Counted from the first letter of the stretch, positions 1 to 5,795 are shown. The stretch is DNA of 7,383 nucleotides from Planctomycetota bacterium (GCA_023429345.1 JAEYVB010000322.1:1-7383); one strand, 5' to 3'. Made by a program: numbers and translations. The notes: generated by a model from the letters alone, not told the origin.

Positions 1-87
1 AGGCGGGCCGGCATGAAACCAGATGGCCACACCGCCTATAAACCCACCGGCCCCGACACTATTGGGGCCAACGCACCATCCGAATGA
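1..87 (+). other. Possible C-terminal tail of an upstream gene (frame open from the window edge)
   Basis: The first forward frame is open from base 1 to a TGA at 85-87, giving 28 codons (starting Arg-Arg-Ala-Gly and ending Ala-Pro-Ser-Glu). The other two forward frames close early, by about base 41. It could be the end of a gene that begins before the window, but 28 open codons in high-GC DNA can occur by chance. There is no recognisable motif. Confidence 0.2.
49..69. repeat. Short inverted repeat (6-bp stem) upstream of the exported protein gene
   Basis: GGCCCC (49-54) and GGGGCC (64-69) pair perfectly around a 9-nt loop. No T-run follows, so it is not a standard intrinsic terminator. A TATAAA box at 37-42 lies just upstream and could be a -10 element for the gene at 113, but no convincing -35 is visible. 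Its role as operator, leader hairpin or terminator remnant is unknown. Confidence 0.3.
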
Positions 88-112
88 TTGATCAAGAGAG
101 AAAGGACGACGA

Positions 113-1882
113 ATGATGCTTCGCCGCGCTTTATACGGCATCGCCGGAACAGCGATGTCTCTGCTGGCGCCCATGGTGGCCGCGCAGGTTCCCCCCGCAA
201 TGGACCGCGTCCCCACCGATGCGCTGGTGGTCGGCGCGATCAAGAACCTCGAGAGCTTCAACAAGGAGCTGAGCGGCCTGGCCACGGCGATCGGCGTCCC
301 CGCCGAGGCCCTCACGCAGCTCAACGAGGTGAGCGACCTCCTCAAGACCCCGGGCCTCAACGCCGGCGGGTCGGCCGCCTTCGCGATGATGCCGGGCGCA
401 GCCGGCGCCGAGGGCGCGGATGAGGACGAGGCGGGCGACGAGGAAGGGCGGATGCTGATGATCCTCCCGGTCGCGGACTACCAGGGTTTCGTCAAGGGCC
501 TCGGCGGCGCCGCGACCGCCGGCCTCGACGAGGTCGAGGTCGATGGCAAGACGCTCTTCCTGAAGAACCTCGACGGCGGCTTCATCGCCGCCAGCCCGAT
601 GCGGGAAGTGGTCGACGCCTACCAGCCCAAGGGCGGCTCGACGACCGCCTTCGAGCAGATGCTGGGCGCCTCGGGCAAGGCCGTGGCCGACCGGTCCGAC
701 ATCTTCTTTGTCGCCAACATCCCCGCCCTCGCCCCCAAGATCAAGGAGGGCATGGACGGGTTCAAGCAGCAGGCCGAGATGATGGCCATGATGGCCGGCG
801 GCGCCCAGCAGCCCAACTTCGAGGCCATGCAGGCCTTCGCCGACGAGTTCGTCCGCGACGCCAAGGGCGCGGTCATGGGGATGGATTTCGCCGAGACGGG
901 CCTGAACGTGGGCATGGGCGCCCACTTCGCCGAGGGCTCGCAGATGGCGGGCTACTTCAGCGGCAAGGGCAACGCCGGCCAGATCCTGGCCGCGCTGCCC
1001 AACCAGCCCTTCCTCATGTCCTTCGCCATGGACACCAGCAGCCCCGGCATCAAGTCGCTGCTCAAGCGGCTCGGCGAGATCAACAAGAATCAGGCCGAGG
1101 CCATGGGCGGCATGATGAACTTCACCAAGATGGCCGACAAGATGGACGGCATGGGCTTCTTCTGGGGGACTACCCCCGCGCTCATGGGCGGGCTCTTCCT
1201 GAACACCACCGCCTTCGTCAAGACCAGCGACCCCGCCGCGTATCTCACCGAGATGAAGTCCTCGCTCGAGGGCATCAACAACAAGGAGATCAACGGCACC
1301 ACGTTCCAGACCTCGTACCAGGCCGGCGGCGCCAAGATCGGCGACCGCGAGGTCGACGTCTGGACCATGAAGATGCAGGCCGACCCGACCGATCCCGCCG
1401 CCCAGCAGATGGCCCAGATGCAGATGATGCTCTTCGGCCCCACCGGCCTCGGCGGCTACGCCGCCAAGCTCGAGAACGGCGTCGTGATGACCTACAGCAA
1501 GAACAACTCCCTCCTCGATCAGGCGGTCGCCGCGGCCAAGGGCGGGGACGGCCTCAACAAGGATGCCGGCATCGCCCAGGTCTCCGGGCAACTCCCCGAT
1601 AACCGCTCGGTGGCCGGCTACATCGGCGTCAAGAACATCATGGAGGTGGCCATCGGCTTCGCCGGCATGATGGGCGCGGCGCCCGCCGACTTCCAGATCC
1701 CCCAGGACCTCCCCCCGATCGGCTTCGGGGCCGTCACCGACGCCGGGGGCGTCCAAGGCCAGATCTTCATCCCTGCCCAGGTCATGAAGACCGTCAAGAG
1801 CTTCGCCGACACCATGGGCGGCGGGATGGGCGGAGATGAAATGGAAGAAAATGGAGATGACGCTGGACAACCGGAGTTCTGA
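113..1882 (+). CDS. Met-rich, Cys-free exported protein of unknown function
   Basis: Encodes 589 aa. The start is the first of two adjacent ATG codons, preceded by an AAAGGA ribosome site at 101-106. The N-terminus looks like a signal peptide: Arg4-Arg5, a hydrophobic stretch from about residue 6 to 23, then Ala-Ala-Gln with likely cleavage near residue 24. No other clear membrane span follows, so a periplasmic or otherwise exported location is inferred. By eye it has about 45 Met (roughly 7.6%), clustered near residues 223-227, 331-347 and 433-439, and no Cys at all. There is an acidic segment at about 100-112 and an acidic C-terminal tail at about 575-586. The segment just after the signal, beginning near 'RVPTDALVV', is loosely like exported DUF3352-type proteins, but I cannot confirm membership. 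It appears monocistronic, with a terminator just downstream. The gene call is secure; the function is unknown. Confidence 0.9.
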   Translation: MMLRRALYGIAGTAMSLLAPMVAAQVPPAMDRVPTDALVVGAIKNLESFNKELSGLATAIGVPAEALTQLNEVSDLLKTPGLNAGGSAAFAMMPGAAGAEGADEDEAGDEEGRMLMILPVADYQGFVKGLGGAATAGLDEVEVDGKTLFLKNLDGGFIAASPMREVVDAYQPKGGSTTAFEQMLGASGKAVADRSDIFFVANIPALAPKIKEGMDGFKQQAEMMAMMAGGAQQPNFEAMQAFADEFVRDAKGAVMGMDFAETGLNVGMGAHFAEGSQMAGYFSGKGNAGQILAALPNQPFLMSFAMDTSSPGIKSLLKRLGEINKNQAEAMGGMMNFTKMADKMDGMGFFWGTTPALMGGLFLNTTAFVKTSDPAAYLTEMKSSLEGINNKEINGTTFQTSYQAGGAKIGDREVDVWTMKMQADPTDPAAQQMAQMQMMLFGPTGLGGYAAKLENGVVMTYSKNNSLLDQAVAAAKGGDGLNKDAGIAQVSGQLPDNRSVAGYIGVKNIMEVAIGFAGMMGAAPADFQIPQDLPPIGFGAVTDAGGVQGQIFIPAQVMKTVKSFADTMGGGMGGDEMEENGDDAGQPEF

Positions 1883-1915
1883 CGCTTAAACTGTTTTCAC
1901 AACCAGCCCCCCCCT

Positions 1916-1957
1916 GCGGGCCTGTGAGCCAAAAGTTCCGGGCCCGCTTTTCTTTTT
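1916..1957 (+). terminator. Rho-independent terminator after the exported protein gene
   Basis: GCGGGCC (1916-1922) pairs with GGCCCGC (1941-1947) in a perfect 7-bp GC stem around an 18-nt loop. It is followed at once by a T-rich tract, TTTTCTTTTT (1948-1957). It begins 33 nt after the stop codon at 1880-1882, and should separate this transcript from folP. Confidence 0.8.
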
Positions 1958-1964
1958 GCTAAAT

Positions 1965-1986
1965 CCCCTCGTTTGACGGGGTTTTT
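1965..1986 (+). terminator. Second terminator-like hairpin abutting the folP start
   Basis: CCCC (1965-1968) can pair with GGGG (1978-1981) around a 9-nt loop; an alternative register with a bulged T adds an inner CG pair. Five T residues (1982-1986) follow directly, and the folP ATG is at 1990. The stem is short and probably weak alone. It may back up the stronger terminator at 1916-1957, act as an attenuator of folP, or sit in its initiation region. Confidence covers the structure, not the function. Confidence 0.4.
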
Positions 1987-1989
1987 GCG

Positions 1990-2907
1990 ATGCCCCCCGT
2001 TCCCGGCCCCATCGCGGCGTCCTGGCGCTTCGGCCCCTCCGGGCGGATCGACCTCGGCCGGCCCCGGGTCATGGCCATCCTCAACGTCACCCCCGACAGC
2101 TTTTCGGACGGGGGTGTATACCTCAAAAAAGCGGCCGCCTTGGCCTTTGCCATCCAAGCGGTCGAGGCGGGCGCTGCCCTGCTCGACATCGGTGGCGAGT
2201 CCACGCGCCCCGGCGCCACCCGGGTAGCCGTCCGCGAGCAGCTGGACCGCATCCTGCCGGTCATCCGAACCATCCGCGCCCGATCAGACGCCCTCGGGAC
2301 GATCCCTATCAGTGTCGACACCACCCACGCGGACGTGGCGGCCGCGGCTCTCTCGGAGGGCGCTGACATTATCAACGACGTTTCGGCGGGCCGGGAGAGT
2401 TCCGCGATGTTCGAAACCGTCGCCCGCGCGGGCGCCGGCTTGGTGCTGATGCACCGCCTGGCCCCGCCGGAGCATGACCGCTACTCCGACCGCTACGACA
2501 CCCCGCCCCGGTACACGGACGTTGTGGGTGAGGTAGCCCGCTTCCTGGCGGAGCGGGCCGCCGCGGCCATCGGTGCGGGGGTCCGCCGCGAGGCGATTGT
2601 TGTGGACCCCGGCCTGGGCTTTGGCAAGACCGTCGAGCAGAACCTCGAGCTGGTCCGGCGAACCGGAGAGCTCATGGCCCTCGGATTTCCGGTCTTATCT
2701 GCGCTCAGCCGCAAGAGCTTTGTGGCCCGGGCCGGCGGCACTCCGGATGCGCCGCCGACCGAACGGCTGCCGGCAACACTGGCCCTGAGCGCGCTCCATT
2801 ACGCCGCGGGAGCGAGGCTCTTCCGCGTCCATGACATCGCCGCGCATGTATCGGCGCTCCGGGCCGTTCACGCCGTCTCCGCGGGGCTTCCGGCGGGCGG
2901 GATCTGA
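1990..2907 (+). CDS. folP: Dihydropteroate synthase
   Basis: Cytosolic folate-pathway enzyme that condenses 6-hydroxymethyl-7,8-dihydropterin diphosphate with p-aminobenzoate to give 7,8-dihydropteroate. It is the sulfonamide target. The 305-aa product has the full motif series of the TIM-barrel family: NVTPDSFSDGG at 32-42, DIGGESTRPGA at 66-76, the SVDT strand at 108-111 (Asp110), DIINDVSAG at 126-134, DPGLGFGKT at 206-214, SRKSF at 240-244 (Lys242, matching E. coli Lys221) and FRVHD at 278-282 (Arg279, matching E. coli Arg255). The usual MHMxG segment is replaced by MHRLAPP at 154-160 with a longer Asp/Tyr-rich loop. ATG 1990 is preferred because the residues before NVTP form the expected N-terminal beta-hairpin, although no clear Shine-Dalgarno precedes it. 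It is slightly longer than the E. coli enzyme (282 aa). All key residues appear intact, so it should be active. Confidence 0.96.
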   Translation: MPPVPGPIAASWRFGPSGRIDLGRPRVMAILNVTPDSFSDGGVYLKKAAALAFAIQAVEAGAALLDIGGESTRPGATRVAVREQLDRILPVIRTIRARSDALGTIPISVDTTHADVAAAALSEGADIINDVSAGRESSAMFETVARAGAGLVLMHRLAPPEHDRYSDRYDTPPRYTDVVGEVARFLAERAAAAIGAGVRREAIVVDPGLGFGKTVEQNLELVRRTGELMALGFPVLSALSRKSFVARAGGTPDAPPTERLPATLALSALHYAAGARLFRVHDIAAHVSALRAVHAVSAGLPAGGI

Positions 2908-2912
2908 GGGGG

Positions 2913-2935
2913 TGGGCGGGGCCCGGCCGCGCCCA
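2913..2935 (+). repeat. GC-rich hairpin between folP and the thioredoxin gene
   Basis: TGGGCG (2913-2918) pairs with CGCCCA (2930-2935). After one G/G mismatch, GG (2920-2921) pairs with CC (2927-2928) around a 5-nt loop. No T-run follows, so it is not a canonical intrinsic terminator. It starts 6 nt after the folP stop and could stabilise the folP mRNA 3' end or pause polymerase. Confidence 0.4.
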
Positions 2936-2941
2936 TATGAT
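2936..2941 (+). promoter_or_regulatory. Candidate -10 box (TATGAT) for the thioredoxin gene
   Basis: TATGAT matches the sigma-70 -10 consensus at five of six bases and stands out as an AT-rich island in GC-rich DNA. The hexamer 17 bp upstream (TGGGCG) is a poor -35. If used, transcription would start near 2948 and leave a leader of about 45 nt before ATG 2994. Inference only. Confidence 0.3.
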
Positions 2942-2993
2942 TATCAGCCCCGCTAGGGACCCGGTCGGGCGGCTCGTTTTTGAGGAGAATCGA

Positions 2994-3326
2994 ATGGCCA
3001 GCGCTAACGTCATGGAGTTTACGGACGCGAACTTCGACACGGAGGTCCTCCGGTCGGACAAGCCGGTGCTGGTCGATTTCTGGGCCGAGTGGTGCATGCC
3101 TTGCCGGATGCTCAGCCCGACGATCGACGCGGTCGCGGAGGAGTACGCCGGCCAGGTGAAGGTTGGCAAGGTGGATACCGACGCGAACCGGGAGATCTCG
3201 TTCCGGTACGGCATCTCCGCGATCCCCACGGTGATCCTCTTCAAGGGCGGCGAGGTCCGCAAAAAGTTCGTCGGCCTGACCAGCAAGGACGACCTCGCCC
3301 GGGCCGTCGGAGAAGTGACCGGCTGA
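2994..3326 (+). CDS. trxA: Thioredoxin with a CMPC active site
   Basis: Small cytosolic dithiol oxidoreductase that reduces protein disulfides and is itself recharged by thioredoxin reductase. At 110 aa it is a single thioredoxin fold close to E. coli TrxA (109 aa). Visible features are the buried Asp28 in LVDFW, the active-site segment WAEWCMPCRM at 30-39 with Cys34 and Cys37, VDTDAN at 60-65, and the cis-proline loop AIPT at 76-79. The first active-site spacer residue is Met rather than the usual Gly (CGPC). ATG 2994 is chosen over the in-frame ATG at 2937 because GAGGAG at 2982-2987 lies 6 nt upstream and because the protein then starts as thioredoxins normally do. The oxidoreductase gene follows after 37 nt, suggesting co-transcription. 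The symbol is given at family level; specialised thioredoxin paralogs exist. Confidence 0.93.
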   Translation: MASANVMEFTDANFDTEVLRSDKPVLVDFWAEWCMPCRMLSPTIDAVAEEYAGQVKVGKVDTDANREISFRYGISAIPTVILFKGGEVRKKFVGLTSKDDLARAVGEVTG

Positions 3327-3363
3327 TCGTCGACTCACCCCCGTCCCCCGAGGAGACGAACGC

Positions 3364-4449
3364 ATGCCACGGGCAAGCCGCGGTTCTGTCCAGGACCGCT
3401 TCCAGGGGCGCAAGCTCCGCTGCGGCGCGGTGGGTGTCGGGCGCATGGGCCGGCACCACGCCCGCGTTTATGCGACCCAGCCCGACTGCGAGCTGGTCGG
3501 TGTCGTCGACGCCGATGAGGCCCGCCGCGAGGCGCTGGCCGAGAAGCACAACTGCAGGGCCTTCGCGACGGTTCAGGAGCTGATCGACGCCGGCGTCGAC
3601 GCCTGTTCCATCGCCACGCCCACGACCTCGCACTACGCCGTGGCCGAGCCCCTCCTGAAGGCCGGCGTCGCCTGCCTGATCGAGAAGCCGCTCGCCCAGG
3701 ACGCGGCCACCGCCCACGCGATCAAGGAGCTTTCCGGCGCGACCGGCAGCGTGCTGATGGTGGGGCACATCGAGCGTTTCAATCCCATCCTCCGGGCCAT
3801 GCAGGCATCCACCGCCGGCGGTCTGGAGATCGTCCCCCGGTTCATCCAGGTCCACCGCGTCAGCCCCATGACCTTCCGCTCCGTGGATGTCGGCGTCGTG
3901 ATGGACATGATGATCCACGACCTCGACGTGGTCCTGATGCTCATGGGCGGCCGCGAGCCCGAGAACATCCGCGCCGCGGGCGTGAGCGTGATCACCGAGC
4001 ACGAGGACATCTGCAACGCGTGGCTGGAGTTCAACACGCCCCGCGGCGTGTGCGTGGCGAACGTCTCGGCCAGCCGCCTGGCCCTGAAGACCGAGCGCGT
4101 CGCCCGCATCACCGGCGAGAACGGCTACATCAAGATCGACTTTGCGACCAAGGCGGGGACCATCATCCGCCGCCGCGCCAACGAGCTGCAGATGGAGGAG
4201 ATCCGCGAGCAGCTCAAGCGGGGCGTCGACCTCACGAGCCTGAACTGGCACGAGCTGGTGAACGTCGAGCCGCTGGTGATCGACGATGCCGAGCCGATCG
4301 TGATGGAGATCCGCAGCTTCCTCGAGGCCGTCCGCACCGGCAACCCCCCGCCGATCGATGCCGAGGCCGGTTTCGCCAACGTCCGCACCGCCGAGCGGAT
4401 CGTCCGGGCTATCAAGGAAAACCTGTCGCCGGAGCTGGCCCTAGTCTGA
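3364..4449 (+). CDS. Gfo/Idh/MocA-family NAD(P)-dependent oxidoreductase, UDP-sugar 3-dehydrogenase type
   Basis: Encodes 361 aa with two expected domains. The N-terminal Rossmann fold has GVGRMG at 24-29 and an acidic Asp49 at the end of the second strand (VVDAD), which favours NAD. EKP at 107-109 supplies the conserved family lysine (Lys108). The C-terminal alpha/beta domain carries GHIERFNP at 134-141 and the catalytic-type segment DMMIHDLD at 181-188 (Asp181, His185). The pair GHIERFNP plus MIHDLD is, from memory, typical of relatives of GnnA, the UDP-GlcNAc 3-dehydrogenase for 3-amino lipid A sugars, often found near lpx genes. No lpx gene is visible here, so the substrate remains inference. 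AGGAG at 3351-3355 lies 8 nt before ATG 3364. About 17 residues precede the first strand, more than usual. The gene ends 24 nt from the convergent aat stop. Confidence 0.9.
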   Translation: MPRASRGSVQDRFQGRKLRCGAVGVGRMGRHHARVYATQPDCELVGVVDADEARREALAEKHNCRAFATVQELIDAGVDACSIATPTTSHYAVAEPLLKAGVACLIEKPLAQDAATAHAIKELSGATGSVLMVGHIERFNPILRAMQASTAGGLEIVPRFIQVHRVSPMTFRSVDVGVVMDMMIHDLDVVLMLMGGREPENIRAAGVSVITEHEDICNAWLEFNTPRGVCVANVSASRLALKTERVARITGENGYIKIDFATKAGTIIRRRANELQMEEIREQLKRGVDLTSLNWHELVNVEPLVIDDAEPIVMEIRSFLEAVRTGNPPPIDAEAGFANVRTAERIVRAIKENLSPELALV

Positions 4450-4473
4450 CGCTGGTCGCGCCGAAGGGGTCGT

Positions 4474-5127
4474 TCACGCCTCGAGCGTGCCCCAGCTCGC
4501 CTCCACCGCCAGCGACTCCTCCAGCCTTGCGAGGTAGTCCTTCCGCGGGATCTGCCGGCACCCGAAGCGGTCCAGGTGCTCGTTCCACATCTGCACATCC
4601 AGGAGTGTGAACCCCCGTCGGCGCAGGTGCTCGACCAGCGTCACCAGCGCGATCTTGCTCGCGTCGGTCCCGCCCAGCTCCGGACGGCAGAACTTGCTCT
4701 CGGCGAAAAACACACTTCCCATCCGCACCCCGTAGAGCCCGCCAACGAGCACCGGCCCGCCCGCGCCGTCCAGCCACGCCTCGATCGAGTGCGCGTGCCC
4801 CCGCGCGTGCAGAAGGGTATAGAGCTGCAGGATCCGCCCGTCGATCCACGTTTCCTGCTCGTACCAGCGCGGGGCGGCGCACCCCTCGATCACGCCCCGG
4901 AAGTCCGTGTCGCTCGTCATCCGGAAGGGGCGGCGCCGCATCCGCTCCCGGAGCCGCCGGGGCACATGGAAGCCCTCGGTCTCGGTCAGCGGCATCACCC
5001 CGCGGACCTCGGGCGTGAGCCACAGCAGGGGCGCACCCGGGCCGAAACTGGGCTCGTCCATCGGGAAGTACCCCTGCCGGTACGCGGCCAGGAGCCCCTC
5101 GACGATCTGGTCCTCGTGATTGACCAC
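4474..5127 (-). CDS. aat: Leucyl/phenylalanyl-tRNA--protein transferase
   Basis: Cytosolic enzyme that transfers Leu or Phe from charged tRNA to proteins with N-terminal Arg or Lys, marking them for ClpS/ClpAP degradation (N-end rule). Residues counted from the chosen start: AAYRQGYFP at 14-22, LLWLTPEVRGV at 34-44, VIEGCAAPR at 79-87, ETWID at 92-96, LHARGHAHSIEAW at 106-118, VGGLYGV at 128-134, FFAESKF at 140-146 (Glu143 matching E. coli Glu156), TDASKIALV at 154-162, LLDVQ at 175-179 and QIPRKDYL at 192-199. A GTG start at 5127 gives 217 aa. An in-frame ATG at 5250 would give 258 aa but adds a polyproline stretch over the G-run tract and leaves only 24 nt to the divergent start at 5275. 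Neither start has a clear ribosome site. Relative to E. coli (234 aa) the short form lacks part of the N-terminal region. Family call firm; start uncertain. Confidence 0.93.
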   Translation of the reverse strand: MVNHEDQIVEGLLAAYRQGYFPMDEPSFGPGAPLLWLTPEVRGVMPLTETEGFHVPRRLRERMRRRPFRMTSDTDFRGVIEGCAAPRWYEQETWIDGRILQLYTLLHARGHAHSIEAWLDGAGGPVLVGGLYGVRMGSVFFAESKFCRPELGGTDASKIALVTLVEHLRRRGFTLLDVQMWNEHLDRFGCRQIPRKDYLARLEESLAVEASWGTLEA

Positions 5128-5138
5128 TAACTTCAGGT

Positions 5139-5168
5139 GGGGGGGTTGGGTGGGCGGGGGTGGGGGGG
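5139..5168 (+). other. G-run tract, G-quadruplex candidate, in the aat/small-gene divergent region
   Basis: Five consecutive G-runs of 7, 3, 3, 5 and 7 bases lie at 5139-5145, 5148-5150, 5152-5154, 5156-5160 and 5162-5168, separated by loops of only 1-2 bases. This meets the usual quadruplex pattern with room to spare. The G-rich strand is plus, so it would be the template strand for aat and the coding-sense strand for anything started upstream toward the small genes. In the long aat form it would encode a polyproline run. Folding in the cell is inference. Confidence 0.6.
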
Positions 5169-5180
5169 CGGCGAGCCGGA

Positions 5181-5202
5181 CGACCGTAAACTTACCCGGT
5201 CG
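5181..5202. promoter_or_regulatory. Interrupted dyad, operator-like, in the divergent region
   Basis: CGACCG (5181-5186) and CGGTCG (5197-5202) are perfect inverted arms. Inside them GTAA (5186-5189) mirrors TTAC (5192-5195), so the whole site is a near-palindrome broken by two extra C residues on the right. It is an AT-containing centre in very GC-rich DNA and lies between aat and the first small gene, where a regulator binding site would be expected. No known regulator site is recognised. Confidence 0.3.
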
Positions 5203-5216
5203 GAGGGCGCGGCGTT

Positions 5217-5236
5217 CGCCGGGCTGAAACCCGGCG
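5217..5236 (+). repeat. 7-bp hairpin upstream of the small-gene array (REP-like or leader hairpin)
   Basis: CGCCGGG (5217-5223) pairs perfectly with CCCGGCG (5230-5236) around the 6-nt loop CTGAAA. It ends 38 nt before the ATG at 5275 and has no following T-run. It may be a leader structure of the array mRNA or a dispersed palindromic element. A genome-wide copy count would separate these. Confidence 0.4.
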
Positions 5237-5274
5237 GGCCCGGTTCCCATCAAGTGGCCGCGGGAGATACTGCA

Positions 5275-5508
5275 ATGGCCGAGATCATCACGAAGATCAT
5301 CGAGAGCGACAACGTGGTCTGGGTCGGCGGGCTCTTCCTGGGGCTGGTTGCCATCCTGAGCAGCGCGGCCAAGAGCATCGTGGACTCGGTCACCCGCGAA
5401 CGGACGCGGCGGGACATCGCCGCCTACATCGCGGAGGGGTCGATGACCCCCGACCAGGGCGAGAAACTCATGGCCGCGGGCAAGCCCAAGGCTGGCGGCT
5501 GCTGCTGA
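5275..5508 (+). CDS. Small single-pass membrane protein, first of three paralogs, with Cys-Cys C-terminus
   Basis: Encodes 77 aa of unknown function. GGGAGA at 5262-5267 lies 7 nt before ATG 5275, which decides this start over the in-frame ATG at 5137 in the G-run tract. It has a short N-terminus with acidic residues near 10-12, one hydrophobic span at about 15-31, then a basic linker (Arg41, Arg43, Arg45, Arg46), predicting N-out, C-in topology. The shared motif RRDIAAYIAEGSMTPD at 45-60 is followed by LMAAGK at 65-70. This looks like a short bihelical element ending in 'G-S-x-x-P-D', similar in style to SHOCT-type motifs; that resemblance is my inference. The tail Ala-Gly-Gly-Cys-Cys is absent from the two paralogs. 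The next gene starts after 12 nt, so an operon is likely. Confidence 0.8.
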   Translation: MAEIITKIIESDNVVWVGGLFLGLVAILSSAAKSIVDSVTRERTRRDIAAYIAEGSMTPDQGEKLMAAGKPKAGGCC

Positions 5509-5520
5509 AGGGAGCGGGCC

Positions 5521-5766
5521 ATGCAAGAGCCTTCCGCGGAAGTTCTGGAACTGATCATCCCGATCCTGGCCATCGCCGGCGGGATCCTGGTGGCGATCGT
5601 GTACATGGTCTTCGAGGCGGTCCGGAAGATGTCGCAGACGCGCTCCCGCGAGGCGTCCCGGCGCGAGATCGCGGCCTACGTCGCCGAGGGTTCCATCTCG
5701 CCCGACGACGCCGTGCGGCTGCTCAACTCCGGCAAGTCCGCCAAGGCCGCCGACATCAAGTCCTGA
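5521..5766 (+). CDS. Small single-pass membrane protein, second of three paralogs
   Basis: Encodes 81 aa of unknown function. AAGGGAG at 5508-5514 lies 6 nt before ATG 5521 and overlaps the end of the preceding stop codon, consistent with translation from one mRNA. The N-terminus is acidic (Glu3, Glu7, Glu10), a hydrophobic span runs from about 11 to 31, and a basic stretch follows (Arg35, Lys36, Arg41, Arg43), again predicting C-terminus in the cytosol. The shared motif RREIAAYVAEGSISPDDA occupies 47-64, then LLNSGK at 67-72. It is closer to the third paralog than to the first in the motif (Glu instead of Asp, Val instead of Ile, PDDA). It lacks the Cys-Cys tail. Family not recognised; the gene is supported by start site, spacing and paralogy. 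Confidence 0.82.
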   Translation: MQEPSAEVLELIIPILAIAGGILVAIVYMVFEAVRKMSQTRSREASRREIAAYVAEGSISPDDAVRLLNSGKSAKAADIKS

Positions 5767-5795
5767 ACACGCCCGAGCCGACCCCGGAGCGCACC

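Noticed and set aside
49..69. Inverted repeat as an intrinsic terminator of an upstream gene
   Set aside because: The stem is only 6 bp and the following bases (AACGCACC) contain no T-run.
88..423. Forward open frame with a TTG start overlapping the exported protein gene
   Set aside because: Arg/Pro/Gly-rich out-of-frame reading of the real gene at 113.
131..1870. Long antisense open frame (579 codons) opposite the exported protein gene
   Set aside because: Its composition (His, Gly, Leu, Glu and Asp runs) is what a high-GC coding strand gives when read in reverse. It has no motif, while the sense strand has a signal peptide, ribosome site and terminator.
2937..2993. Upstream in-frame ATG for the thioredoxin (19 extra residues)
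   Set aside because: It has no ribosome site and overlaps the TATGAT box; GAGGAG ideally precedes ATG 2994, which gives the standard thioredoxin length.
3241..4251. Antisense open frame of 336 codons opposite the oxidoreductase gene
   Set aside because: A shadow of a well-supported Gfo/Idh/MocA gene; His/Asp/Gly-rich and without recognisable domains.
4450..4473. Terminator between the convergent oxidoreductase and aat genes
   Set aside because: The 24-nt gap shows no stable stem with a T-run on either strand.
4576..5130. Forward open frame of 184 codons opposite aat
   Set aside because: aat motifs on the minus strand are unambiguous; this frame is low-complexity and has no family signal.
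5137..5274. Upstream in-frame ATG at 5137 for the first small membrane protein
   Set aside because: The extension is Gly-rich translation of the G-run tract; GGGAGA 7 nt before ATG 5275 fixes the real start, and the paralogs have matching short N-termini.
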